Positions 50,300-59,295 of a stretch of 64,000 nt of DNA are shown here, piece by piece. Position 1 is the first letter of the stretch; every line of letters begins with the position of its first letter. Below the pieces are notes generated by a model. That model was not told where the DNA came from. It did no database searches and saw only the letters and a list, made by a program, of their open reading frames with translations. The stretch is from Nocardia coubleae NBRC 108252 (GTDB lineage: Bacteria; Actinomycetota; Actinomycetes; Mycobacteriales; Mycobacteriaceae): assembly GCF_001612805.1 (NCBI RefSeq), contig NZ_BDBD01000018.1, forward strand, positions 527,037-591,036, given 5' to 3'. Made by a program: the position numbers and the translations under genes.

Positions 50300-51199
50300 A
50301 TGCTGCCGGATGACATTGTGACTGCGCGAATCCCCTTGCGGCCCTTGATTGTTGCTGCCGCCGGCCGCCTGGCCGAGGCCGGAGTCGGTGCGCCGATGTT
50401 CGACGCGGAGCTTCTGGCCGCCCACGCGCTCCACGTGGATCGCATGCGGCTGGCCCTGATACCGATGATCGGCGTCGAGACCGCCGCGCGCATCGAACGG
50501 CTGGTAGACCGGCGCGCAGCGCGAATCCCGTTGCAGCACTTGACCGGAACCGCGCCGCTCGGTGCCGTCGACCTCGCCGTCGGACCCGGCGTGTTCGTGC
50601 CGCGCCCGGAAACCGAGTTGCTGCTCGCCTGGGCGCTGGGCTTCCTCGAGACCCAATTGCTCGCGCACGCGCCGATCGTCGTCGATCTGTGCACCGGCTC
50701 CGGCGCGCTGGCCCTGGCCATCGCGCACGCCCGCCCGGACGCCGACGTGCACGCGGTCGAACTCGATCCCGACGCGTTGCGCTGGGCCCGCCGCAACGCC
50801 GACGCGCGCATAGCCGCGGGCGACACCCCCATCACCCTGTACTCCGGTGACGTCACCGACCCGTTCGTGGTCGAACACCTCACCGCCCGCGCCGACCTGG
50901 TCGTCGCCAATCCGCCCTACATCCCCGCGGACGCGGTCCTCGACCCCGAGGTCGCCGACCACGACCCCCACCGCGCCCTCTTCGGCGGCCCCGACGGTCT
51001 CGACATCATCCGGGGCATGGTCCCCACGATCGCCCGCCTCTTGCGCCCCGGCGGCGCCACCGCCATCGAACACGACGACACCAACGGCGGGGGAGTGGCG
51101 GCGCTGCTGTCATCCGCCGACCTCACCGCCGTCGCCGAACACACCGACCTGTCCGAAAAGCCGCGCTTCGTCACTGCCCACCGGCCCTCGAACGGCTGA
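50300..51199 (+). CDS. prmC: Release factor glutamine methyltransferase
   Basis: 299 aa; ATG 50300 is 8 nt after GGAGG, although GTGs at 50294 and 50297 are in frame. The N-terminal helical substrate-binding domain precedes the Rossmann methyltransferase with SAM motif VVDLCTGSGALALAIAHARP and the NPPY catalytic motif (VVANPPYIPADAV). It methylates the GGQ glutamine of PrfA and PrfB, improving termination. Position directly after prfA is standard. Confidence 0.95.
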   Translation: MLPDDIVTARIPLRPLIVAAAGRLAEAGVGAPMFDAELLAAHALHVDRMRLALIPMIGVETAARIERLVDRRAARIPLQHLTGTAPLGAVDLAVGPGVFVPRPETELLLAWALGFLETQLLAHAPIVVDLCTGSGALALAIAHARPDADVHAVELDPDALRWARRNADARIAAGDTPITLYSGDVTDPFVVEHLTARADLVVANPPYIPADAVLDPEVADHDPHRALFGGPDGLDIIRGMVPTIARLLRPGGATAIEHDDTNGGGVAALLSSADLTAVAEHTDLSEKPRFVTAHRPSNG

Positions 51200-51368
51200 A
51201 CCGCCGGAGACGGGAGCGCGGCGATTCCGTCGCCGCTCCACCGGGCAATCATGTGGCTAACCTCCTGATGTGCGCCCAAAAGTCCCTCGGGTCAGGCCCC
51301 TCGCACCGGGGGCTACACTCTTGCCCGCAGCTAAAGACCGGGAAAGTACGCGGAGGAGGCGGACAGCT

Positions 51369-52034
51369 TTGAGTACTGTCTACGACTGTGCCGATGAGGC
51401 GTCTCGAGACGCGGGGATCACCGCGGCCACCAGTGCGCTGAAGTCGGGTCGCCTCGTCGTGATGCCCACCGACACCCTCTACGGCATCGCCGCCGACGCG
51501 TTCGATTCGTCCGCCGTCGCCGACCTGCTTGCCGCCAAGCGGCGTGGTCGCGATATGCCGGTTCCGGTGCTCGTCGGCTCGTGGCACACCATCGACGGAC
51601 TCGTGTTCTCGGTGCGCCCGCAGGCCCGTGACCTGATCCGTGCGTTCTGGCCCGGTGCGCTGAGTCTCGTTGTGCAGGCAGCACCTTCGCTGGCCTGGGA
51701 TCTCGGTGACACGCGCGGCACGGTGATGCTGCGGATGCCGCTGCACCCGGTGGCGCTGGAACTGCTGCGTGCGGTCGGCCCGCTCGCGGTGTCGAGTGCC
51801 AATGTGTCGGGTCAGCCGCCCGCCACCACCGTCGAACAGGCTCGGGAACAACTCGGTTCGCTGGCGAGCGTGTACCTCGACGGCGGCCCGGCCGAGCACG
51901 CCGTCGCCTCCACGATCGTCGACCTCACCGCGGATCAGCCGCGCGTATTGCGGGAGGGTGCGGTGCCGGTGGCCGATATCGCCGAGGTGCTCGGGATGAC
52001 GCCCGAGGCCCTGACCAGCTCCACCAACCGGTGA
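51369..52034 (+). CDS. L-threonylcarbamoyladenylate synthase (YrdC/Sua5 family)
   Basis: 221 aa from a TTG at 51369, supported by GGAGGAGG (51352-51359) 9 nt upstream and by the residues after it (STVYDCADEASRDAG) being where the family begins; ATG/GTG options further up lack a site. YrdC motifs are clear: LKSGRLVVMPTDTLYGIAAD, KRRGRDMPVPVLVGSW, FWPGALSLVV and VSSANVSGQP. It makes threonylcarbamoyl-AMP for t6A37 of ANN-decoding tRNAs. It stands between prmC and wecA as in mycobacteria. Confidence 0.93.
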   Translation: MSTVYDCADEASRDAGITAATSALKSGRLVVMPTDTLYGIAADAFDSSAVADLLAAKRRGRDMPVPVLVGSWHTIDGLVFSVRPQARDLIRAFWPGALSLVVQAAPSLAWDLGDTRGTVMLRMPLHPVALELLRAVGPLAVSSANVSGQPPATTVEQAREQLGSLASVYLDGGPAEHAVASTIVDLTADQPRVLREGAVPVADIAEVLGMTPEALTSSTNR

Positions 52035-52047
52035 TCGCCCGCCTGCG

Positions 52048-53178
52048 ATGAGCTCAGTCGTTCCCCTGCGTGAGCTCCTGCTCGTGCTGCTCGTCTCGGC
52101 GACGGTGACCTTCCTGGCCACCGGCGGTGTCCGGGTACTCGCCATCGGTTTCGGCGCCGTGGCGATTCCGCGTGAACGCGATGTGCACGTCAAACCGATT
52201 CCGCGGATGGGCGGCGTCGGTATGTATGTCGGCGTCGTGGCCGCGATCTTGTTCGCACATCAATTGCCCGCGCTGCGCCGCGGCTTCGATTACGCGCCCG
52301 ATATTCCCGCGGTGCTCGTCGCCGCGACGATCATCGTGCTCGTCGGCATAGTCGACGACCGCTGGGGACTGGACGCGCTGACCAAATTCGCCGGACAGGT
52401 CACCGCGGCGGGCGTGATGGCCGTGATGGGCCTGAGCTGGTACGTGATCTACGACCCGTTCAACGACACCACCGTGGTGCTCGACGCACTGCAGGGCGGC
52501 CTGGTGACGGTCGGCATCACGGTCACGCTCGTCAACGCGATGAACTTCGTCGACGGATTGGACGGCCTGGCCGCCGGCCTCGGTTTGATCTGCGCGGTGG
52601 CTGTTTTCGCGTTCTCCGTGGGTTTGCTCTACGACCAGGGCGGCTCGGTCGACACGTATCCGCCCGCTTTGCTGGCCGCCGCGCTGGCCGGTGCGTGCCT
52701 CGGATTTCTGCCGCACAATTTTTCCCCGGCCCGAATCTTCATGGGCGATACCGGGTCGATGATGATCGGTTTGATGCTGGCAGCTGTTTCCACCGGTGCG
52801 TCGGGCCGAATTCCGCTGCAGGGCTATGGCCCGCGCGACATTGTGGGTTTGCTCTCGCCGCTGTTGCTGGTGGGCGCGGTGATGTTCATTCCGGTGCTCG
52901 ATCTGTTGCTGGCGATCGTGCGCCGTGTGCGCGCGGGCGTGAGTTTTTCCACACCGGACAAAATGCATCTGCATCACCGACTGTTGCAGATCGGGCATTC
53001 CCAGCGCCGGGTGGTGTTGCTCATCTATTTATGGGTCGGCGTGCTCGCCTTCGGCGCGGTGGGAACTTCGCTGATGGACCGGCGGCTGGTGGTGTTGCTG
53101 GTGGCGGGCGGATTGGTGTTCGCGCTGGTGGTGACGGTGATCCCCTCGATGCGCCGCACGGAGTCGGCCCAGCATTGA
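52048..53178 (+). CDS. wecA: Undecaprenyl/decaprenyl-phosphate GlcNAc-1-phosphate transferase
   Basis: 376 aa, about 11 membrane segments. WecA/MraY-family motifs on the cytoplasmic side are VKPIPRMGGVGMYVG, VGIVDDRWGLDAL (catalytic DD), NAMNFVDGLDGLAAGLGL, FMGDTGSMMIGLML and PDKMHLHHRLLQIGHSQRR (nucleotide-binding HHR). It transfers GlcNAc-1-P to a polyprenyl phosphate, the first step of arabinogalactan linker synthesis in mycolic-acid bacteria. The gene starts 13 bp after the YrdC gene and is probably co-transcribed with it. Confidence 0.94.
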   Translation: MSSVVPLRELLLVLLVSATVTFLATGGVRVLAIGFGAVAIPRERDVHVKPIPRMGGVGMYVGVVAAILFAHQLPALRRGFDYAPDIPAVLVAATIIVLVGIVDDRWGLDALTKFAGQVTAAGVMAVMGLSWYVIYDPFNDTTVVLDALQGGLVTVGITVTLVNAMNFVDGLDGLAAGLGLICAVAVFAFSVGLLYDQGGSVDTYPPALLAAALAGACLGFLPHNFSPARIFMGDTGSMMIGLMLAAVSTGASGRIPLQGYGPRDIVGLLSPLLLVGAVMFIPVLDLLLAIVRRVRAGVSFSTPDKMHLHHRLLQIGHSQRRVVLLIYLWVGVLAFGAVGTSLMDRRLVVLLVAGGLVFALVVTVIPSMRRTESAQH

Positions 53179-53206
53179 CTTCGGCCCGCAAGGTAAAGTG
53201 CGGGCC

Positions 53207-53665
53207 GTGAGCTTTACACCCGAAACCGTGCCAGGCCCCGACGCCCCGCTGCGCGCCGCGCTGCGCTACGGACTGATCGGCCTCGGCGTGCTCGTGGTCG
53301 CGTCGGTGGTGATCGCCTCCCTCCTCGCCGGGATGCCCGGTTTGTGGGGTGCGCTGCTCGGCGCCGCGATCGGTGGCGGATTCATCCTCACCACCGTGGT
53401 GTCGGTGCTGTTCGGCGCGAAGCTGCCGCCGCAGATGGCGGGCATGGTCCTGCTGGTCAGCTGGGTCGCGAAGTTGCTGGTGGTGCTGATCGTCGTCGGT
53501 GTGCTCAACCAGTTCGACTTCTACAGCAGGCCCGCGCTGTTCTTCACCGTGGTAGGAGCCTTGCTGATCGTCCTCGGTGCCGAAACCTACGGCGTTGTGC
53601 GACACAAGGTCCCGTACGTCACGACACGCGCGGGAGACAGCGAAACGGCTTCCGAGCAGGAATAA
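53207..53665 (+). CDS. Small membrane protein ahead of atp operon (AtpI-like)
   Basis: 152 aa from GTG 53207. Four hydrophobic segments are visible (YGLIGLGVLVVASVVIASLL; LLGAAIGGGFILTTVVSVLF; GMVLLVSWVAKLLVVLIVVG; ALFFTVVGALLIVLGAETYG), the arrangement of the ATP-synthase protein I family. AtpI helps assemble the c-ring or transports Mg2+ in other bacteria. It occupies the same slot as the uncharacterised Rv1303 gene between rfe/wecA and atpB in M. tuberculosis. Assignment is by size, topology and position rather than strong motifs. Confidence 0.8.
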   Translation: MSFTPETVPGPDAPLRAALRYGLIGLGVLVVASVVIASLLAGMPGLWGALLGAAIGGGFILTTVVSVLFGAKLPPQMAGMVLLVSWVAKLLVVLIVVGVLNQFDFYSRPALFFTVVGALLIVLGAETYGVVRHKVPYVTTRAGDSETASEQE

Positions 53666-53973
53666 TCCCACCCAGCTACGCACTGTCGTAGATAGCTTGG
53701 TAAAGTGTTGGTAAGCAAGCACCCAAGCTAGGGGCGCGGTCCGGGGATTCGGGCTATGCCTCGGGTTACCAAGGGGGGATCACCGAGATCCCACCCGGGG
53801 CCGCTATGCTTACTGCCGATCCGGGTGGAATGTGCCCGGTTGAAGCATGTCGACGATGTCGCCGACGCCCGTACAGAAGCTAATACAGGTATCCCTCGTA
53901 TCAGCGGCTGTCGAATTTCGAGCCGACAAAAGTCGACCCCCATTGATCGTCAATGTCCGATCGAACCGCGGGA
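53666..53973 (+). other. 308-bp control region of the ATP synthase operon
   Basis: No gene seen. It holds an inverted repeat TAGCTTGG/CCAAGCTA (53693-53700 and 53723-53730) and a small GGGATC/GATCCC hairpin near 53776-53792. AT-leaning stretches such as AGCTAATACAGGTATCC near 53879 could hold a -10 box. No clean -35/-10 pair was identified. It is likely the promoter and leader of atpBEFHAGDC. Confidence 0.6.
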
Positions 53974-54807
53974 ATGACAGTCGTACCCGCGGCCCGAACA
54001 CGGGAGAGAACGCTGAGCGTCATCACTTTGGCGGCGGGCGAGTTCCACGCGCCATCGCTGTCCGACTTCTTCCCTCCAGCGGTGCTGTTCGAGGGTACGC
54101 CGTTCGAACTCGATCGCCTGATGCTGGTCCGGCTGTTGATGACCGCCGTTCTGGTGGCCGTCTTCGTGCTGGCTTTCCGCTCGCCGAAGATCGTGCCGCG
54201 CGGCCTGCAGAATGTGATGGAAGCCGGTGTGGTTTTCGTCAAGGAGCAGATCGCCGACGAGGTACTCGGCAAAGAATCCGGCAAGAAGTTCCTCCCGCTG
54301 CTCGCGACGATCTTCTTCACGGTTCTCTTTCTGAACTTCTCCGGTGTGATTCCCGGGTTGAACATCTCGTCGAACGCGCGCATCGGCATGCCGCTGGTCC
54401 TCGCCGCGATCGTCTACATCGTCTACAACTACGTGGGCATCAGGAAGTACGGGTTCTTCTCCTACATCCGCCACAGCATCGTCGTCCCCGACGTGCCGAT
54501 CGCGCTGCACGTGCTGCTGATTCCGATCGAGTTCATCTCGACCTTCATCCTGCGCCCGTTCACGCTGACCGTCCGTCTCATGGCCAACATGCTGGCCGGC
54601 CACATCATGCTGGTGCTGTTCTTCAGCGCCACCTGGTTCTTCCTGTTCGACGCGACCGCGTGGATGAAGGTCTTCTCGCCCTTCTCGCTGCTGGCTGCCA
54701 TCGGCTTCACTCTGTTCGAGCTGCTGGTCATCTTCCTGCAGGCCTACGTCTTCGCGCTGCTGGCCGCCGTGTACATCGGGCAGTCGCAGCACGCCGCCGA
54801 CCACTAG
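53974..54807 (+). CDS. atpB: ATP synthase subunit a
   Basis: 277 aa as drawn from ATG 53974. Five to six membrane helices; the essential stator arginine is in PFTLTVRLMANMLAGHIMLV. Other landmarks are FLNFSGVIPGLNISSNARIG and LLIPIEFISTFILRPF. It forms the proton half-channels against the c-ring. The start is uncertain: neither ATG 53953 nor 53974 has a ribosome site, while a CTG at 54013 has GGGAGAG 4-6 nt upstream and would give LSVITLAAGEFHAPSLSD, a more natural N-terminus. First gene of atpBEFHAGDC. Confidence 0.94.
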   Translation: MTVVPAARTRERTLSVITLAAGEFHAPSLSDFFPPAVLFEGTPFELDRLMLVRLLMTAVLVAVFVLAFRSPKIVPRGLQNVMEAGVVFVKEQIADEVLGKESGKKFLPLLATIFFTVLFLNFSGVIPGLNISSNARIGMPLVLAAIVYIVYNYVGIRKYGFFSYIRHSIVVPDVPIALHVLLIPIEFISTFILRPFTLTVRLMANMLAGHIMLVLFFSATWFFLFDATAWMKVFSPFSLLAAIGFTLFELLVIFLQAYVFALLAAVYIGQSQHAADH

Positions 54808-54889
54808 ACCCGACCGAACCACCTACATACCGCCAAACCTGCTGCACACGCCGACCGGCGGGTGAGCAACAGAAAGGGAAAGAAGACTC

Positions 54890-55138
54890 ATGAGCCTCGC
54901 TTACCTGGCCCAGGAAGCCGCGAACACCGAAAGCTCCTTCAAGGGCTTCGGAGCCATCGGCTACGGCCTCGCTGCGATCGGCCCCGGCATCGGCGTCGGC
55001 ATCGTCGTCGGTAAGGCCATCGAGGGCATCGCGCGTCAGCCCGAGCTGTCCGGCCAGATCCGCACCACCATGTTCCTCGGTATCGCGTTCACCGAAGCCC
55101 TGGCGCTGATCGGCCTCGTCGCCGGCTTCATCTTCTGA
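54890..55138 (+). CDS. atpE: ATP synthase subunit c
   Basis: 82-aa hairpin of two helices joined by the polar loop GIARQPELSGQIR. The proton-carrying glutamate is E69 in LGIAFTEALALIGLV. The sequence around it is the class bound by bedaquiline in mycobacteria. The ribosome site is AAAGGGAAAGAAG. It forms the rotating membrane ring with atpB as partner. Confidence 0.97.
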   Translation: MSLAYLAQEAANTESSFKGFGAIGYGLAAIGPGIGVGIVVGKAIEGIARQPELSGQIRTTMFLGIAFTEALALIGLVAGFIF

Positions 55139-55143
55139 TTCCG

Positions 55144-55701
55144 ATGCGCGAAATCATGATGCTCGCCGCCGAAGGGGGAGAGGATGTGAATCCTCTCGTC
55201 CCCGCAACGTACGACATCGTCTGGTCGATCGTCTGTGTCATCGTCATCGGTCTGTTGTTCTGGAAGTACGTGATCCCACGTGTGACCAAGACCCTCGAAG
55301 AGCGCACCGACAAGATCGAAGGCGGTATCGCCAGGGCCGAAGCAGCCCAGGCGGAGGCACAGCAGACGCTGCAGCAGTACCAGCAGCAGCTTGCCGACGC
55401 CCGGCTCGAGGCCGCACGTATCCGTGAGGATGCGCGCACCCAGGGGCAGCAGATCCTCGCGCAGATGCGCCAGGACGCCCAGGCCGAAAGCGACCGCATC
55501 GTCGCCGCCGGTCACTCCCAGCTGGAAGCCCAGCGCCAGCAGATCCTGACGGAGCTGCGTTCCGAGGTCGGCCGTACGGCCGTCGAGCTGGCCGAGAAGA
55601 TCATCGGTCAGTCGGTTTCGGACGAAGCCAAGCAGGCGGCGTCGATCGACAAGTTCCTCAAGGAACTCGACGACACCGACGCCATCGGGGTCGGAAGGTA
55701 G
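55144..55701 (+). CDS. atpF: ATP synthase subunit b
   Basis: 185 aa. One N-terminal membrane helix (YDIVWSIVCVIVIGLLFWKY) is followed by a long charged coiled coil (EERTDKIEGGIARAEAAQAE, LQQYQQQLADARLEAARIRE), the peripheral stalk that holds F1 still. It ends with AVELAEKIIGQSVSDEAKQA, which binds subunit delta. It starts 5 bp after atpE and precedes atpH by a few bases. Confidence 0.95.
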   Translation: MREIMMLAAEGGEDVNPLVPATYDIVWSIVCVIVIGLLFWKYVIPRVTKTLEERTDKIEGGIARAEAAQAEAQQTLQQYQQQLADARLEAARIREDARTQGQQILAQMRQDAQAESDRIVAAGHSQLEAQRQQILTELRSEVGRTAVELAEKIIGQSVSDEAKQAASIDKFLKELDDTDAIGVGR

Positions 55702-55720
55702 CGACGCGAAAGTGAGAAGC

Positions 55721-56533
55721 ATGTACGCAGCGAGCCGCGAGGCCAGTGCCCGGTCTCGCGAGGCGCTTCGGGCCGCGTTGACCGGAAGCGAAACTGTTGC
55801 GGCCACAACGGGGTCGGAACTGTTCGCCGTTGTCGCCGTGCTGGACGACCAGCGTTCGCTGCGTGTGGCGCTCGCGGACGCCTCGGTGCCGGGTTCGGCG
55901 CGCGCTGAACTCAGCGAGCGGATCTTCGGCGGCAAGGTCAGCGCTGCCACGCAGGCAGTGCTGACCACCGCCGTGGCGCAGAACTGGTCCCGCACCCGCG
56001 ACCTGGTCGACACCCTGGAGCTGCTCGGGCAGGAGGCTCTGCTCGAGTCCGCCGCCGACGGCGGCCGGCTCGACGCGGTGGAAGACGAGCTGTTCCGGCT
56101 CGGCCGGATCATCGCCGACAACCCGCAGCTGGAGCAGGCACTGTCCGATCACGGCAAGCCCGCCTCGGCGCGGCGTGAGCTGATCGAGCGGCTGCTCAAC
56201 GGCAAGGCCGAGCCGGTCACCGTTGCGCTGGCCGAGCAGGCCGTCGTCCGGCTGCGGACCAACAACATCGGCGTCGCCTTCGACGCCCTGTCCGATCTGG
56301 CGGCGGCCCGTCGTGACCAGATCGTCGCCCATGTGCACGCCGCGGTCACGCTGACCGATCAGCAGAAGGAGAAGCTGGCGGCTTCCCTGCAGCGGATCTA
56401 CGGCAAGGCGGTCACCGTGCACGTGCAGGTCGACCCGACGCTGCTGAGCGGCGTCGTCGTGCGCGTCGGAGACGACGTCATCGACGGCAGCGCCACCGGC
56501 CGACTGGAGAAGCTGCGTCGCGCGATGTCCTGA
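55721..56533 (+). CDS. atpH: ATP synthase subunit delta (unfused)
   Basis: 270 aa from ATG 55721; GTG 55712 is an alternative. The C-terminal half carries the conserved delta signature VHVQVDPTLLSGVVVRVGDD ending in DGSATGRLEKLRRAM. The N-terminal helical bundle (ASREASARSREALRAALTGS) caps F1. At 270 aa it is longer than the E. coli delta (~177) but lacks the membrane-anchored b-like part of the mycobacterial b-delta fusion (~446 aa). So this organism has a separate delta. Confidence 0.93.
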   Translation: MYAASREASARSREALRAALTGSETVAATTGSELFAVVAVLDDQRSLRVALADASVPGSARAELSERIFGGKVSAATQAVLTTAVAQNWSRTRDLVDTLELLGQEALLESAADGGRLDAVEDELFRLGRIIADNPQLEQALSDHGKPASARRELIERLLNGKAEPVTVALAEQAVVRLRTNNIGVAFDALSDLAAARRDQIVAHVHAAVTLTDQQKEKLAASLQRIYGKAVTVHVQVDPTLLSGVVVRVGDDVIDGSATGRLEKLRRAMS

Positions 56534-56602
56534 CCAGGACGCCACCTTCGCGGTTCTTCTTCAACCCCCGACATTCGAGACCACAGCGAGAGCAGGAACA
56601 AC

Positions 56603-58243
56603 ATGGCGGAGCTGACGATCTCCTCCGACGAGATCCGTAGCGCGATCGAGAGCTACACCCAGAGCTACACCCCGGAAACCTCCATCGAAGAAGTCGGCCT
56701 CGTGACCGACACCGGCGACGGCATCGCGCACGTCAGCGGTCTGCCGTCGGCGATGGCCAACGAGCTGCTCGAGTTCCCGGGCGGCGTCCTCGGCGTCGCG
56801 CTGAACCTCGAGGACACCGAGATCGGTGCCGTCATCCTCGGCGAGTACGCCTCGCTGGAAGAGGGCCAGCAGGTCCGCCGCACCGGCGACGTGCTGTCGG
56901 TTCCCGTCGGTGACAAGTTCCTCGGTCGCGTCGTCAACCCCCTCGGCCAGGCCATCGACGGCCTTGGCGAGATCGAAGCCGACGACCGCCGCGTGCTCGA
57001 GCTGCAGGCCGCGACCGTGCTGGAGCGTCAGCCGGTCGAGGAGCCGCTGGCCACCGGTATCACCGCGATCGACGCGCTGACCGCCATCGGCCGCGGCCAG
57101 CGTCAGCTGATCATCGGCGACCGTAAGACCGGCAAGACCGCCGTCGCCGTCGACGCGATCCTGAACCAGAAGGCGAACTGGGAGTCGGGCGACCCGACCA
57201 AGCAGGTCCGCTGCATCTACGTCGCGATCGGCCAGAAGGGCTCCACCATCGCGGGCGTCAAGACCGCGCTCGAGGAGCACGGCGCGATGGAGTACACCAC
57301 CATCGTCGCCGCCCCCGCGTCGGACTCCGCCGGCTTCAAGTGGCTGGCCCCCTACACCGGCTCGGCCATCGGCCAGCACTGGATGTACCAGGGCAAGCAC
57401 GTCCTCATCGTGTTCGACGACCTGACCAAGCAGGCCGAGGCCTACCGCGCCATCTCGCTGCTGCTGCGTCGTCCGCCGGGCCGCGAGGCGTACCCCGGTG
57501 ACGTCTTCTACCTGCACTCCCGTCTGCTGGAGCGTTGCGCGAAGCTGTCCGACGAGATGGGTGGCGGCTCGATGACCGGTCTGCCGATCATCGAGACCAA
57601 GGCCAATGACGTCTCGGCGTTCATCCCGACCAACGTCATCTCCATCACCGACGGCCAGGTCTTCCTCGAGTCCGACCTGTTCAACAAGGGTGTCCGCCCG
57701 GCGATCAACGTCGGTACCTCGGTCTCCCGTGTCGGTGGCGCCGCCCAGACCAAGGCCATGAAGAAGGTCGCCGGTTCGCTGCGTCTGGAAATGGCCCAGT
57801 ACCGCGAGCTGGAGGCGTTCTCCGCCTTCGCCTCCGACCTGGACGCCGCTTCGCTGGCCCAGCTCGAGCGTGGTGCCCGCTGGGTGGAGCTGCTCAAGCA
57901 GAACCAGTACTCCCCGGTCGCGGTCGAGGATCAGGTCGTCTCGATCTACCTGGTCGACGCCGGCTACTACGACTCGGTTCCGGTCGCCGACGTGCGTCGC
58001 TTCACCGCCGAGCTGCTCGAGCACCTGCACAGCGCGACCCAGTCGTCCTTCGACGCGCTCGAGGGTGGCCGCAAGCCGCTCGACGGCGAGGCCGCCGAGG
58101 CGATCAAGTCCGAGACCGACAAGTTCAAGCAGGGCTTCCTTGCTTCGGACGGCAGCCGCGTCGTGAACGAGGCCGCCGCGGGCGACCTGGACCACGAAGA
58201 GGTCGAGTCGCTGTCGGTCACCCGCAAGCACGTCGACAAGTAA
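56603..58243 (+). CDS. atpA: ATP synthase subunit alpha
   Basis: 546 aa. Non-catalytic nucleotide site Walker A GDRKTGKTAVAVDAI, the VGDGIAHVSGLP-type beta-barrel start and LRRPPGREAYPGDVFYLHSRLLERCAK, a universal alpha motif, are all visible. The C-terminal extension (DGSRVVNEAAAGDLDHEEVE, SLSVTRKHVDK) is the actinobacterial alpha-tail that suppresses ATP hydrolysis in mycobacteria. It forms the alpha3-beta3 head with atpD. Confidence 0.98.
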   Translation: MAELTISSDEIRSAIESYTQSYTPETSIEEVGLVTDTGDGIAHVSGLPSAMANELLEFPGGVLGVALNLEDTEIGAVILGEYASLEEGQQVRRTGDVLSVPVGDKFLGRVVNPLGQAIDGLGEIEADDRRVLELQAATVLERQPVEEPLATGITAIDALTAIGRGQRQLIIGDRKTGKTAVAVDAILNQKANWESGDPTKQVRCIYVAIGQKGSTIAGVKTALEEHGAMEYTTIVAAPASDSAGFKWLAPYTGSAIGQHWMYQGKHVLIVFDDLTKQAEAYRAISLLLRRPPGREAYPGDVFYLHSRLLERCAKLSDEMGGGSMTGLPIIETKANDVSAFIPTNVISITDGQVFLESDLFNKGVRPAINVGTSVSRVGGAAQTKAMKKVAGSLRLEMAQYRELEAFSAFASDLDAASLAQLERGARWVELLKQNQYSPVAVEDQVVSIYLVDAGYYDSVPVADVRRFTAELLEHLHSATQSSFDALEGGRKPLDGEAAEAIKSETDKFKQGFLASDGSRVVNEAAAGDLDHEEVESLSVTRKHVDK

Positions 58244-58302
58244 GCCGGGTCAGCACTGATGTCGGCAACTATCGATACGGCGAATGAAGGGAGTGAATCG
58301 TA

Positions 58303-59271
58303 GTGGCAAGTTTGCGCGAATTGCGCTCCCGCATTCGTGGTGTGAATTCGATCAAGAAGATCACCAAGGCTCAGGAACTCATCGCGACCTCGCGAATTTC
58401 CAAGGCCCAGGCCAGGGTCGCGGCCGCCAAGCCGTACGCCGAGGAGATCACCAAGGTCCTCGGTGAGCTGGCCAGCGCCTCGAAGAACCTGTCGCACCCG
58501 CTGCTGACCGAGCGTCCCAACGCCCGGCGGGCCGCTGTCCTGGTGATCACCAGTGACAGCGGTATGTGTGGTGGCTACAACTCCAACGTGCTCAAGCGCG
58601 CCGAGGAGCTCATGACCACCCTGCGTGGCGAGGGCAAAGAACCCGTGCTGTACGTGATGGGCAACAAGGGCCTCACGTACTACAAGTTCCGCAACCGCCC
58701 GTTCCAGGCGTCGTGGACCGGTTTCTCGCAGCAGCCGAAGTACACCGATGCGTCGGCCGCCTGCCAGCACCTGGTCGAGGCCTTCATGGCCGGCTCCGAC
58801 GGCGAGGTTCCGACGCTCAGCGGCGGGACCATGGCGGGTGTCGACGAGCTGCACATCGTGTACACCAAGTTCGTCTCGATGCTGACCCAGACCCCGGAGG
58901 TGCGCCGCCTGGCGCCGATCCAGGTCAGCTTCGTCGAGGAGAACTACGAGCTCGGCGACGACATCATGTCGGACTCGCCGAACGTGGTTGTCTCGGCGCA
59001 GTACGAGTTCGAGCCGGACGCCGACGTGCTGCTGGGTGCTCTGCTGCCCAAGTACGTCAACACGCGAATCTACGCATCGTTGCTCGAGGCAGCGGCATCC
59101 GAGTCCGCGGCTCGGCGCACCGCAATGAAGGCGGCGACCGACAACGCCAACGAGCTGGCCAGTGTGCTCCAGCGCGAGGCGAACTCGGTGCGTCAGGCCC
59201 AGATCACGCAGGAAATCAGCGAAATCGTCGGCGGCGTGAACGCGCTGGCGTCGAGCTCGGACCGCGACTAG
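58303..59271 (+). CDS. atpG: ATP synthase subunit gamma
   Basis: 322 aa from a GTG with GGGAG upstream. The N-terminal shaft helix (MASLRELRSRIRGVNSIKKI, TKAQELIATSRISKAQARV) and C-terminal helix (TQEISEIVGGVNALASS) make the coiled-coil rotor. The middle has VITSDSGMCGGYNSNVLKRA. An extra loop around residues 165-180 (AGSDGEVPTLSGGTMAGVDE) is comparable to the mycobacterial gamma insertion that limits ATP hydrolysis. Confidence 0.97.
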   Translation: MASLRELRSRIRGVNSIKKITKAQELIATSRISKAQARVAAAKPYAEEITKVLGELASASKNLSHPLLTERPNARRAAVLVITSDSGMCGGYNSNVLKRAEELMTTLRGEGKEPVLYVMGNKGLTYYKFRNRPFQASWTGFSQQPKYTDASAACQHLVEAFMAGSDGEVPTLSGGTMAGVDELHIVYTKFVSMLTQTPEVRRLAPIQVSFVEENYELGDDIMSDSPNVVVSAQYEFEPDADVLLGALLPKYVNTRIYASLLEAAASESAARRTAMKAATDNANELASVLQREANSVRQAQITQEISEIVGGVNALASSSDRD

Positions 59272-59295
59272 AAGCGCAGGAAGAGAACCAATCTA

